The notes under the pieces were generated by a model. It saw only the letters and a program-made list of their open reading frames with translations. It was not told the origin of the DNA and made no database searches. Source: Ignavibacteriota bacterium (GTDB taxonomy: Bacteria; Bacteroidota; Ignavibacteria; UBA10030; SZUA-254). Taken from it: 8,765 nt of DNA. Both the position numbers and the translations under genes were made by a program. Where the stretch lies: contig JACPVN010000085.1 in assembly GCA_016191715.1 (NCBI GenBank), forward strand, positions 1 through 8,765, in the 5' to 3' direction. Each line of letters opens with the position of its first letter. Positions within the stretch are counted from its first letter, which is position 1. Below are positions 1 through 6,240 of this stretch, in pieces.

Positions 1-2835
1 CGCCACTGCCTCCGGCGTTCCTGCAACAACAACTTCTCCCCCCTTCTCTCCCGCTTCCGGTCCTAAATCAATTATCCAGTCGGCGCATTTAATTACTTCC
101 ATGTTATGTTCGATGATGAGAATTGAGTTGCCTTTCTCAAGCAGTGCTCTGAAGCATTTCAACAGTTTTGCAATGTCATCGAAGTGCAAGCCCGTTGTCG
201 GTTCATCAAAAATATAGAGCGTGTGTTTGCCGGATTGCTGTTCGGCAAGATGCGCGGCTAACTTTACGCGCTGTGCTTCACCGCCGGAAAGAGTCGTTGC
301 CGATTGACCGAGGCGGATATAGCCCATGCCGACATCATCCAGCACACGCAACCGTTGCACAATTTTCTTTCCCGTTTGTTGCTGACTGAAAAACTTCACA
401 GCATCACTCACGGTCATGTTCAGCACGTCATCAATGTTGTTGTCGTGATAGTGTACGGCAAGAATTTCTTTCTTGAACCGTTTGCCGTTGCAACTTTCGC
501 ATGTTAGTTCCAAATCTGCAAGGAACTGCATCTCGATAGTTTGAATGCCGCTTCCCTCACACGTATCGCATCGCCCGCCCGGAACATTGAACGAGAACGA
601 GCCGGGCTTGAACCCACGAATTTTCGCGGCTTGTGTGTTGGCAAACACTTCACGAATCACATCGTACGCGCCGATGTAGGTTGCAGGATTTGAACGGGGC
701 GTTTTTCCAATCGGCGATTGGTCAACAAGTTCGACCGCATCAATATGGTACGCGCCTTCCACAATGCCTTTCACTCCCGCAAGTTCGGTCTCGTTTTCTT
801 TTAACGATTTGATTGCGGGATAGACTATCTCTTGCACGAGCGTACTTTTGCCTGAACCGCTCACTCCTGTAACGCACACAAACTTCTTCAACGGAATTTC
901 CACATCAATAGATTTGAGATTATGCACCGATGCGTTTCGCACTTTGATTGATTCCGACTTCTTCGTTCTTCGTTCCGACGGGACGGGAATATTCAGTTCA
1001 CCTTGCAGGTATTGTGCCGTCAGCGTTTTGCTTGATTGCAACTCAGCGGTATTTCCCTCAAACACAATCTCTCCGCCCAACTCACCTGCAAGCGGTCCCA
1101 TATCTACTATATGGTCTGCGCTGTTCATGATGTCCGAATCATGCTCAACTACAATAACAGTGTTACCAACATCCCGAAGCGATTTCATAATGTTGACAAG
1201 CCGTTGCGTATCGCGCGGATGAAGCCCGATGCTCGGCTCATCCAACACATAGAGCGAACCGACAAGCGACGAACCAAGCGCAGTTGATAAATTAATTCGC
1301 TGAGACTCGCCGCCCGAAAGTGTATTGGAAAGCCGGTCGAGCGTCAAATATCCGATGCCTATTTCATCAAGATAGGTAAGCCGTCGTTTCAGTTCATCCA
1401 AAATTCGTTTTGCCACTTCCGTTTCATATTCCGAAAGTTGAATCTGCTCGAAGAACTTCCGTGCTTCTTCAATCGTCAGACGAACACTCTCACCGATAGA
1501 TTTCTCACCAACGAAAACATTCAGCGCGGCAGGACGCAAACGAGAGCCGTTGCATGTATCGCACGTTGTATAACGACGGAAGCGACTGAGAAACACGCGG
1601 TAATGCACTTTATATAATTTCGACTCGATGAATTTGAAGAAACGGTAAATTCCATCGAATCCTTTACAGCCGTTGAACACAACATCCAATTCTTTTTTTG
1701 ATAACTCCTTGAACGGAACATTCATCCGGACACCGACATCGTCTGCAATCTTCAACAAATCATTGAGATTCTCCTTCCACTTCGGCATTGTCCACGGATG
1801 TATCGCACCTTCTTCGAGCGACAAGTTTTTGTTGGGAATGACTAACTCCAAATCAAGACTGATGGAACGACCAAAACCCTCGCACTTCGGACACGCTCCG
1901 AATGGATTGTTAAAGGAAAACAATCGCGGGTCCGGTTCTTCATATTTAATTCCGCACTCGGCGCAAGCAAATTGCTGACTGAACGGGATATTGTTTCCAG
2001 TTTCCACATCATAAATCATCAGGGAACCTTCTCCAGCCCGGAAAGCAGTTTCCACTGAATCGGCAAAACGCGACTCGTTTGTTCCCGGCTTAATGGTAAG
2101 TCGGTCAACAACGATATAAATTTTTTCCTTCGATGTCGTTTCTTTGAAATCAGTTTCCGATACGTCTATCAGTTTATTCTTGAAAAGTATTCGGACGAAT
2201 CCTTGTTGTTTCAATCTCGCAAGTTCATCCTGTAATGTTGTTTTTGGATGTTCTGCCAGAGGAAACATCACATAAATTTTGGTTGATGTTTTGTCCGCGT
2301 ACTTTTCATTCAATCTCTCAATGACTGTCCGGACGGAATCGCGCTGAACAACCTTCCCGCAGTTCGAGCAATAGACTTTCCCGATTCTCCCGAACAGCAA
2401 GCGTAGATAATCATATACCTCCGTGCTTGTGCCAACGGTTGAGCGCGGATTTCGCGTCGAAGTCTTCTGTTCAATTGCAATCGCCGGACTGATCCCCTGT
2501 ATGAAATCCACATCGGGCTTTTCCATCCGTTCAAGAAATTGCCGCGCGTACGAAGAGAGACTTTCTACAAAGCGACGTTGTCCTTCAGCATAAATTGTAT
2601 CAAACGCCAGCGAGGATTTTCCCGAACCGCTCACACCGGTGAATACAATCAACGTATTTCTCGGAAGTTCAAGAGAAATGTTTTTGAGGTTATGAACGCG
2701 AGCGCCGCGGATGACGATGTTCTTTTTTGAATTGGTTTTTTGTTTTTGGTTTTTAGCTGCGGGTGAAATTCCAGTACTTGGTACTTCGTACTTCGTACTT
2801 GGTTTTGCTTTCTTTGTGCTTCGTTCACTGCTCAT
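1..2835 (-). CDS. uvrA: UvrA, excinuclease ABC subunit A (3' end outside window)
   Basis: UvrA is the DNA-damage-recognition ATPase of nucleotide excision repair; it loads UvrB at lesions in the cytoplasm. The minus frame is open for 945 codons to the window edge. Seen in order: Walker A TGVSGSGKSS (about residues 66-75), zinc modules with YCSNCGK, CAECG...CPKCEG and CDTCNGSRL, ABC signature LSGGESQR (506-513), VLDEPSIGLHPRD, second Walker A TGVSGSGKST (656-665), C-terminal zinc module CDTCEGSG...CESCNGKRF, signature LSGGEAQR (about 849) and IFDEPTTGLHFDD. The reading ends at GTPEAVA, so about 15-20 residues are missing compared with E. coli UvrA (940 aa). ATG 2835 is the only ATG/GTG/TTG between an in-frame TGA (2839-2841) and the conserved domain. 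It gives an N-terminal extension of about 37 residues, Lys/Ser/Thr-rich and repeat-encoded. No clear ribosome binding site precedes it. Confidence 0.97.
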   Translation of the reverse strand, partial: MSSERSTKKAKPSTKYEVPSTGISPAAKNQKQKTNSKKNIVIRGARVHNLKNISLELPRNTLIVFTGVSGSGKSSLAFDTIYAEGQRRFVESLSSYARQFLERMEKPDVDFIQGISPAIAIEQKTSTRNPRSTVGTSTEVYDYLRLLFGRIGKVYCSNCGKVVQRDSVRTVIERLNEKYADKTSTKIYVMFPLAEHPKTTLQDELARLKQQGFVRILFKNKLIDVSETDFKETTSKEKIYIVVDRLTIKPGTNESRFADSVETAFRAGEGSLMIYDVETGNNIPFSQQFACAECGIKYEEPDPRLFSFNNPFGACPKCEGFGRSISLDLELVIPNKNLSLEEGAIHPWTMPKWKENLNDLLKIADDVGVRMNVPFKELSKKELDVVFNGCKGFDGIYRFFKFIESKLYKVHYRVFLSRFRRYTTCDTCNGSRLRPAALNVFVGEKSIGESVRLTIEEARKFFEQIQLSEYETEVAKRILDELKRRLTYLDEIGIGYLTLDRLSNTLSGGESQRINLSTALGSSLVGSLYVLDEPSIGLHPRDTQRLVNIMKSLRDVGNTVIVVEHDSDIMNSADHIVDMGPLAGELGGEIVFEGNTAELQSSKTLTAQYLQGELNIPVPSERRTKKSESIKVRNASVHNLKSIDVEIPLKKFVCVTGVSGSGKSTLVQEIVYPAIKSLKENETELAGVKGIVEGAYHIDAVELVDQSPIGKTPRSNPATYIGAYDVIREVFANTQAAKIRGFKPGSFSFNVPGGRCDTCEGSGIQTIEMQFLADLELTCESCNGKRFKKEILAVHYHDNNIDDVLNMTVSDAVKFFSQQQTGKKIVQRLRVLDDVGMGYIRLGQSATTLSGGEAQRVKLAAHLAEQQSGKHTLYIFDEPTTGLHFDDIAKLLKCFRALLEKGNSILIIEHNMEVIKCADWIIDLGPEAGEKGGEVVVAGTPEAVA
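2774..2801. repeat. Four tandem 7-bp units inside the uvrA 5' end
   Basis: On the plus strand the units are GTACTTG, GTACTTC, GTACTTC, GTACTTG, perfectly in register over 28 bp. They fall between the only usable uvrA start codon and the first Walker A motif. Seven is not a multiple of three, so gain or loss of one or two units would shift the uvrA frame. The flanks are also low complexity: an A-rich stretch on the minus strand (about 2725-2755) and an 11-bp direct repeat CGYTCACTGCT at 2822-2832 and 2843-2853, 21 bp apart. Confidence 0.9.
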
Positions 2836-2893
2836 AGCTCAACGCTCACTGCTTTTCATAGGAAGGAAAATCTTCATTTCGGAACAAAAAACA

Positions 2894-2930
2894 AAATCCC
2901 GTCCCGCTACTTACAAGCGGGACGGGATTT
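2894..2930 (-). terminator. Rho-independent terminator after the exported-protein gene
   Basis: A perfect 14-bp stem (2894-2907 with 2917-2930; arm AAATCCCGTCCCGC) surrounds a 9-nt loop. Read on the minus strand it is followed by TTTTGTTTTTTG. It lies 27 bp beyond the stop of the 2957-3850 gene and about 60 bp before the uvrA start, so it should end the sigma-factor transcript and separate it from uvrA. I see no clear uvrA promoter in the remaining gap. Confidence 0.9.
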
Positions 2931-2956
2931 CTTCAACCAACTAATCCAGTGGTTCG

Positions 2957-3850
2957 TTACTTTCTTCTGACTTTCACGCTCCCAAGCCCGGCTTCGATGT
3001 GAATGTTCATTTTGCCTTCGGCTGATTTATAGTTCGCCGTGTAGTATGTATCATCCTCACGCTCTTTGAAGTCATCATCAATATTCAGATGCGAAATCCA
3101 GTTCTTCTCGCAAAAGACTTTCGCTCCGGTATTCTTCGGGACTATAATCGTCACCGAACCCAAACCGATTTCCACATCCACATCTACTTCGTGGTCCAAC
3201 TTCCCGCTGAAATCAAGCGAGTAACTTCCGACTCCGCCTTCGAACTTGAAGTGATTGAAATTTGCATTGCCCAAGCCCACCGCTGTGAATTTACTTAATC
3301 CCGCTTCGATGGACATATCTTCAATAACTGAAGTATTCGGTTCATCAAACCGCAACTTCACGGAACTTGCACCGGCAGAGAGATTCAAATCTTTTACTGC
3401 CAAACCGGTCAAATTCAAATCGGCTTTTCCCAATCCAAGTTCAAGGTCAAACGAAACGGGAATGTCATCGGTAATATCCAGCCACCAATCGGACGATGCA
3501 AGGTCATTCATGTGTACGTTGCTCTTCTTATGTTTCTTTCCCCCTTCTTCACAATCGGTCACAAAATTCAGATACCCGATTTTGTCGCGGATTTCATAAT
3601 CAATACAATCATCCATGTTGAACGAACGGTCTGCTTCGACCGTTGCTTTGATGATAATATCTCCTTTGCCTTTTGTGATATACACATCACCGAGCGCGGC
3701 TTCCATCATCACTTTCAATTCCCGCTCGTTCGTGTGGTCAATTTGCTTTTGCTTTTTGCCGGACGAGGCAACAACAAATGCTGTCAGCGCAAACACGAGC
3801 GCAGACAGCATTGCAAAGGAGCGGTAATATGAAACATGATTTCTTTTCAT
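2957..3850 (-). CDS. Exported beta-repeat protein, toast-rack/LiaF-C-like, paired with ECF sigma factor
   Basis: The product is 297 aa. Residues 10-30 form a hydrophobic signal peptide or anchor (SFAMLSALVFALTAFVVASS) with no lipobox Cys, so the rest should lie outside the inner membrane. The mature part is beta-rich with a recurring Gly motif: AALGDVYI (51), LGLGKADL (138), AGASSVKL (159), AGLSKFTA (183), GGVGSYSL (205), IGLGSVTI (228), AGLGSVKV (287). Spacing is 21-24 residues over 138-235. This resembles the DUF2154/toast-rack and LiaF C-terminal families, or DUF4097-type adhesin-like repeats; the assignment is from memory of such sequences. The gene starts 37 bp after the sigma-factor stop and ends before a strong terminator, so the two are very likely co-transcribed. 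Its position is where an anti-sigma factor is usual, but no anti-sigma domain is visible. The function is unknown. Confidence 0.75.
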   Translation of the reverse strand: MKRNHVSYYRSFAMLSALVFALTAFVVASSGKKQKQIDHTNERELKVMMEAALGDVYITKGKGDIIIKATVEADRSFNMDDCIDYEIRDKIGYLNFVTDCEEGGKKHKKSNVHMNDLASSDWWLDITDDIPVSFDLELGLGKADLNLTGLAVKDLNLSAGASSVKLRFDEPNTSVIEDMSIEAGLSKFTAVGLGNANFNHFKFEGGVGSYSLDFSGKLDHEVDVDVEIGLGSVTIIVPKNTGAKVFCEKNWISHLNIDDDFKEREDDTYYTANYKSAEGKMNIHIEAGLGSVKVRRK

Positions 3851-3887
3851 GGCTATTGTTACTTACGGATGCCTGAGAAACAATGTT

Positions 3888-4556
3888 TCAATATTGCACC
3901 ATACTGTGGCGAAGTTTTTTATAGAGGATTTCACGTGCGCGAAAAATATGCGCTTTCACGGTTCCAATCGGAAGTTTCAGCATTTTTGCAATCTCAGCAT
4001 AATCCCGCTCTTCTTTATGCCGAAGAAGAATCACTTTCTTATACTTGTCCGGTAATGATTGAATTGCTTCCTCGATAAACTCCGACCGCTGTTTCCCGAT
4101 AATACCTTTGTCCGGTTCGTACGTAGAGTCGGGAAGCTCGAACGTGTAATCGCTGTCTTCCGATTCGAGCGGTTTGTTGATGGAAAATGCTTCTAACTTT
4201 TTCTTCCGGAGATAATCAATGGCGTTGTTCGTGGCAATTTTGAACAGCCACGTCGAGAAGGCATATTCTTCATTGAAATTCTTCAGCGATGCAAACGCTT
4301 TGATGAACGCCTCCTGTGTCAGGTCTTCGATTTCTTCTTTATCGTGGACGAGTTTGTAAATAAGATGCGTAAGCGAAGTGTAGTATTTTTTCATCAGGCG
4401 TTTGTATGCTTCCTGATTTCCCTTGATAGCGGCATGAATGAGTTCCGAATCTTCCGCACGGGAACTCAGTTGTGCTTTCGTTAATGTGAGCTGTCGTTGC
4501 GGTGGGTGTAGTTTTTTCTTCGTTCGTGCAGATTTCTTCTTGCTTGCTTTAGCCAT
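3888..4556 (-). CDS. ECF-type RNA polymerase sigma factor (RpoE-like)
   Basis: This 222-aa sigma-70 family protein directs RNA polymerase to a dedicated promoter set. Region 2 spans about residues 38-118, with the core-binding signature DLTQEAFIKAF (78-88) and the -10-recognition part FSTWLFKIATNNAIDYLRKKK (split here as FSTWLFKIATNN then AIDYLRKKK, 100-120). An acidic linker covers 130-150. Region 4 (about 160-214) holds LPDKYKKVILLRH and the helix-turn-helix YAEIAKMLKLPIGTVKAHIF (186-205). The lack of region 3 and the length fit the ECF group. Residues 1-30 are a Lys-rich extension not usual for the family; there is no later Met before region 2, so the start at 4556 is the best choice despite a weak ribosome binding site. 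It ends in TGA. The next gene, an exported beta-repeat protein, follows after 37 bp and is probably its partner or first target. Confidence 0.95.
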   Translation of the reverse strand: MAKASKKKSARTKKKLHPPQRQLTLTKAQLSSRAEDSELIHAAIKGNQEAYKRLMKKYYTSLTHLIYKLVHDKEEIEDLTQEAFIKAFASLKNFNEEYAFSTWLFKIATNNAIDYLRKKKLEAFSINKPLESEDSDYTFELPDSTYEPDKGIIGKQRSEFIEEAIQSLPDKYKKVILLRHKEERDYAEIAKMLKLPIGTVKAHIFRAREILYKKLRHSMVQY

Positions 4557-4596
4557 TCTTGAATTTCATATTCGCTGATGAAATTACGGAAAAAAG

Positions 4597-4630
4597 GTTA
4601 TACGAACAAGCATTGCAACAGGTGTTGTTC
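4597..4630 (-). promoter_or_regulatory. Candidate promoter/operator dyad upstream of the sigma gene
   Basis: Two nested inverted repeats are seen: GAACAA (4604-4609) with TTGTTC (4625-4630), and inside them CAACA-GG-TGTTG (4616-4627). On the minus strand the dyad abuts a -10-like TATAAC (4602-4597), about 40 bp before the sigma ATG. No matching -35 hexamer is seen at the usual spacing. This could be a repressor site or an unusual, autoregulated promoter. Confidence 0.3.
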
Positions 4631-4753
4631 TGACTCCTCTACATAGTAGTGAACCGATTCATGGGGGAAGTGAACTCCTTGCGCCATGTTGCAGTGGCAA
4701 CTCTCCAAATTACTGAGAATGATAATTGGTTTTTTGTAACGAGTAAAAAAAAC

Positions 4754-4792
4754 GGAGCGATTTACAACCCGCAGATAGGTTACTATCGCCCC
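4754..4792 (-). terminator. Possible terminator after the small hypothetical gene
   Basis: On the minus strand GGGGCGAT (4792-4785) can pair with ATCGCTCC (4761-4754), 8 bp with one G-U, around a 23-nt loop. It is followed by G and eight T (4752-4745). It lies 50 bp beyond the stop at 4843. The T-tract is good but the loop is long, so support is moderate. The rest of the 4557-4842 gap holds no gene I can support. Confidence 0.4.
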
Positions 4793-4842
4793 GATTCGTT
4801 CTTAACACTGCATCAATGGAATGACAGCAGTATCGTTTTCAC

Positions 4843-5457
4843 TTAAAGGTTACACACGATACTCTTCACCGCCGATGGTTTACCTACCTCTTTGTCATCC
4901 AGCAAATAGATAAGTTGATATTCTCGCATTTCCGGCACACCGGCAACAAGATTTTTCCGTGTATCTTCATACGGCGAATAATTATCTGTATTGAGTTGAG
5001 TAAAGATTGTTTCGTTTCCCCGTTTGGACATGATTTTCACTCCATCGAATATTCCTTTCTTCCAATCAACACGAATGTGGTCGGAAAGCGCGGTGAGCCA
5101 GAACTCCGGCGTCGCATCGTTGATGGATTGCATGGATGTATCTTCCGGCGCAATGATGCCTAACGTTTCGCCGATTGCTTGCGTGTAACTATCATGCGTT
5201 TTGATTTTGTTGGCGAGATTTCTGAAGAATTGTTTTGCATCGGAAACTATTTGATTTTTCTCTTTCGTCAATCCCTGCAACGTTTTTTTCTGACCGTCAA
5301 CATCTGATAATTTCACTTTGACATTATCCAGATATTGTTGCATCTGGGCTTTGACTTCCCCCGTGATGCCGAGCGGTCATTCATACGGCTCGATATTTTT
5401 CATAAATGTTTCACACCACTGGTGAAATAATTGCTCAGGCTTTGGAACGTAATCCAT
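4843..5457 (-). pseudogene. Conserved hypothetical protein interrupted by in-frame TGA at codon 27
   Basis: The frame starts at ATG 5457 behind an excellent ribosome binding site and reads MDYVPKPEQLFHQWCETFMK, then meets TGA (5377-5379, codon 27). It continues in the same frame as PLGITGEVKAQMQQYL to TAA at 4843, 204 codons in all. The part after the TGA has a coiled helical stretch, then DWKKGIFDGVKIMSKRGNET, then SPYEDTR and a beta-type end (REYQLIYLLDDKEVGKPS). From memory, this pattern matches a family of about 200-aa hypothetical proteins that start with MDY-P-F--W---F and end in a fibronectin-III-like strand set. Their role is unknown to me. The match before and after the stop argues that this is one gene, either a fresh nonsense mutation or a sequence error. 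The alternative is a 166-aa protein from ATG 5343, but that start has no ribosome binding site. Confidence 0.7.
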
Positions 5458-5653
5458 TGTGGACTCCTTTTGAAAAATTTAGAAAATAGTGAATTGTACT
5501 TCTTACAACATTCAGTAACTTGACGGAGTTCCAACTTTTTTCCTTTGTGAAAATATTTTTTGGATAGATGAATCCACAATCCACCATCCGTCACCCTGAT
5601 TTATTTCAGTGTCTCAACCAAGAAGTAGACTCCATCTATCCCATCAGACTTTC
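5458..5653. other. Intergenic, AT-rich leader of the interrupted gene
   Basis: Apart from the ribosome binding site I see no gene, repeat or clear promoter. The short open frame 5400-5594 on the minus strand overlaps the true gene start in another frame and looks random. The last 20 bp may be a badly decayed unit of the array that begins at 5654. Confidence 0.5.
5464..5468 (-). promoter_or_regulatory. Strong Shine-Dalgarno AGGAG for ATG 5457
   Basis: The minus strand reads AAAAGGAGTCCACA then ATG, which puts AGGAG 6 nt before the start. It is the best ribosome binding site in the window. It decides that the interrupted gene begins at 5457 and not at the internal ATG 5343. Confidence 0.75.
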
Positions 5654-5966
5654 TCCTCTATCATGTGCTGTCTTCCCTGCATCGTGCAGGAGTTGTCCTG
5701 AAATTTGCGGGAGCTTTCTCGCAACGTTCGCTCCAAGACTGTAACACACAGGGAATATCCTACGACGTACAGGATGTTCTCTCCGGCGCGTAGGCTCTGT
5801 CCTGCAACGTGTAGAAAGTTCCCCGCGACGTACGCTCCAAGACTGTACTTTTGGGGGAATGTCCTGCACTGTACAGGATACTCCCTGCAAGGTGCGGGAG
5901 TTGTCCTGCGGTATCCGGGCTTTACCCCGCAGAGCGCGGGGAAAGTCCCGCGCCGCGCAGGACAGA
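5654..5966. repeat. Tandem array of about 15 diverged 21-nt palindromic units
   Basis: The 313 bp divide without gaps into units starting at 5654, 5675, 5696, 5717, 5738, 5758, 5779, 5800, 5821, 5842, 5862, 5883, 5904, 5925 and 5946. All are 21 nt except those at 5738 and 5842, which are 20 nt. The consensus is near TCCTGCAACGTGCAGGA plus a 4-nt linker. The consensus is a 7-bp palindrome with a 3-nt loop. Some units keep pairing through changes on both arms, for example CCCCGC...GCGGGG at 5925. The array is clearly GC-richer than its flanks, most so at the right end. The two 20-nt units shift any reading frame, so the open frames across it are probably accidental. I do not recognise the repeat family. 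Confidence 0.85.
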
Positions 5967-6011
5967 GAATGTGTCTAAATTGCTTTGTTTTTGATGGGTA
6001 GAGAAGAATTG

Positions 6012-6026
6012 CCTACTTTCGGTAGG
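6012..6026. other. Small hairpin CCTAC/GTAGG
   Basis: A perfect 5-bp stem (6012-6016 with 6022-6026) has a TTTCG loop between the array and the terminator. It is too small to assign a role. Confidence 0.3.
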
Positions 6027-6035
6027 GGATGAAAA

Positions 6036-6066
6036 AAAGAGCATCGGTAGTGTGCCGATGCTCTTT
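6036..6066. terminator. Bidirectional terminator-like hairpin
   Basis: A perfect 12-bp stem AAAGAGCATCGG (6036-6047) with its complement (6055-6066) encloses a 7-nt loop. Seven A at 6032-6038 give a T-tract on the minus strand, so it works best for the 6241-8538 gene. On the plus strand it is followed only by CTTT. It would also end any plus-strand transcript of the 21-nt array. Confidence 0.75.
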
Positions 6067-6068
6067 CT

Positions 6069-6174
6069 TTAAGGGTAGTTCCAAAAACTCTATTTTCTTT
6101 GTGCTACTTTGTGTCTTTCTTTGTGTTCTTAGTGGTTAAACATTTTCAATTAAGGTTTTTAGAACTACCCTTAA
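6069..6174. repeat. TTAA-bounded 106-bp element with 20-bp inverted ends (MITE-like)
   Basis: The left end TTAAGGGTAGTTCCAAAAAC (6069-6088) matches the complement of 6155-6174 at 19 of 20 positions. The ends can be read as TTAA target duplications around 16-bp terminal repeats starting GGGTAGTTC. The core has three CTTTGTG copies (6097, 6107, 6119) and no open frame of note. It sits directly beside the terminator stem, between it and the upstream minus-strand gene. A simple long hairpin without mobility is the alternative. Confidence 0.6.
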
Positions 6175-6202
6175 TAACAAATGGCGTATTTACCAGACGA
6201 GT

Positions 6203-6221
6203 AACCCCGCTTTACGGGATT
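6203..6221 (-). other. Hairpin just after the secreted-protein stop codon
   Basis: On the minus strand AATCCCG-TAAAG-CGGGGTT gives a 7-bp stem with one G-U, 20 bp after the TAA. There is no T-tract, so it may protect the mRNA 3' end instead of terminating. The rest of 6175-6240 shows nothing. Confidence 0.35.
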
Positions 6222-6240
6222 CCTTGCTCTCTTACTATCC

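Noticed and set aside
168..2730. Several plus- and minus-strand open frames of 60-124 aa within 168-2730
   Set aside because: They overlap the strongly conserved uvrA reading frame and are explained as its shadows.
3836..4078. Plus-strand frames opposite the sigma/exported-protein junction
   Set aside because: Composition and position fit antisense shadows of the two minus-strand genes.
4649..4846. 65-aa plus-strand open frame in the gap before the sigma gene
   Set aside because: It has no clear ribosome binding site and no recognisable motif, and it overlaps the probable terminator of the opposite gene and that gene's stop codon.
5400..5594. 64-aa minus-strand open frame
   Set aside because: It lies in another frame over the ribosome binding site and first codons of the 5457 gene, with no ribosome binding site or motif of its own.
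5654..5966. CRISPR array
   Set aside because: Units are contiguous 20-21-mers without unique spacers, and no cas gene is visible.
5636..6001. Open frames across the 21-nt array on both strands (minus 5636-5890, plus 5705-6001) as repeat proteins
   Set aside because: Open frames are expected when the unit is a multiple of three. The two 20-nt units break the heptapeptide register, no ribosome binding site is seen, and the plus frame has no ATG.
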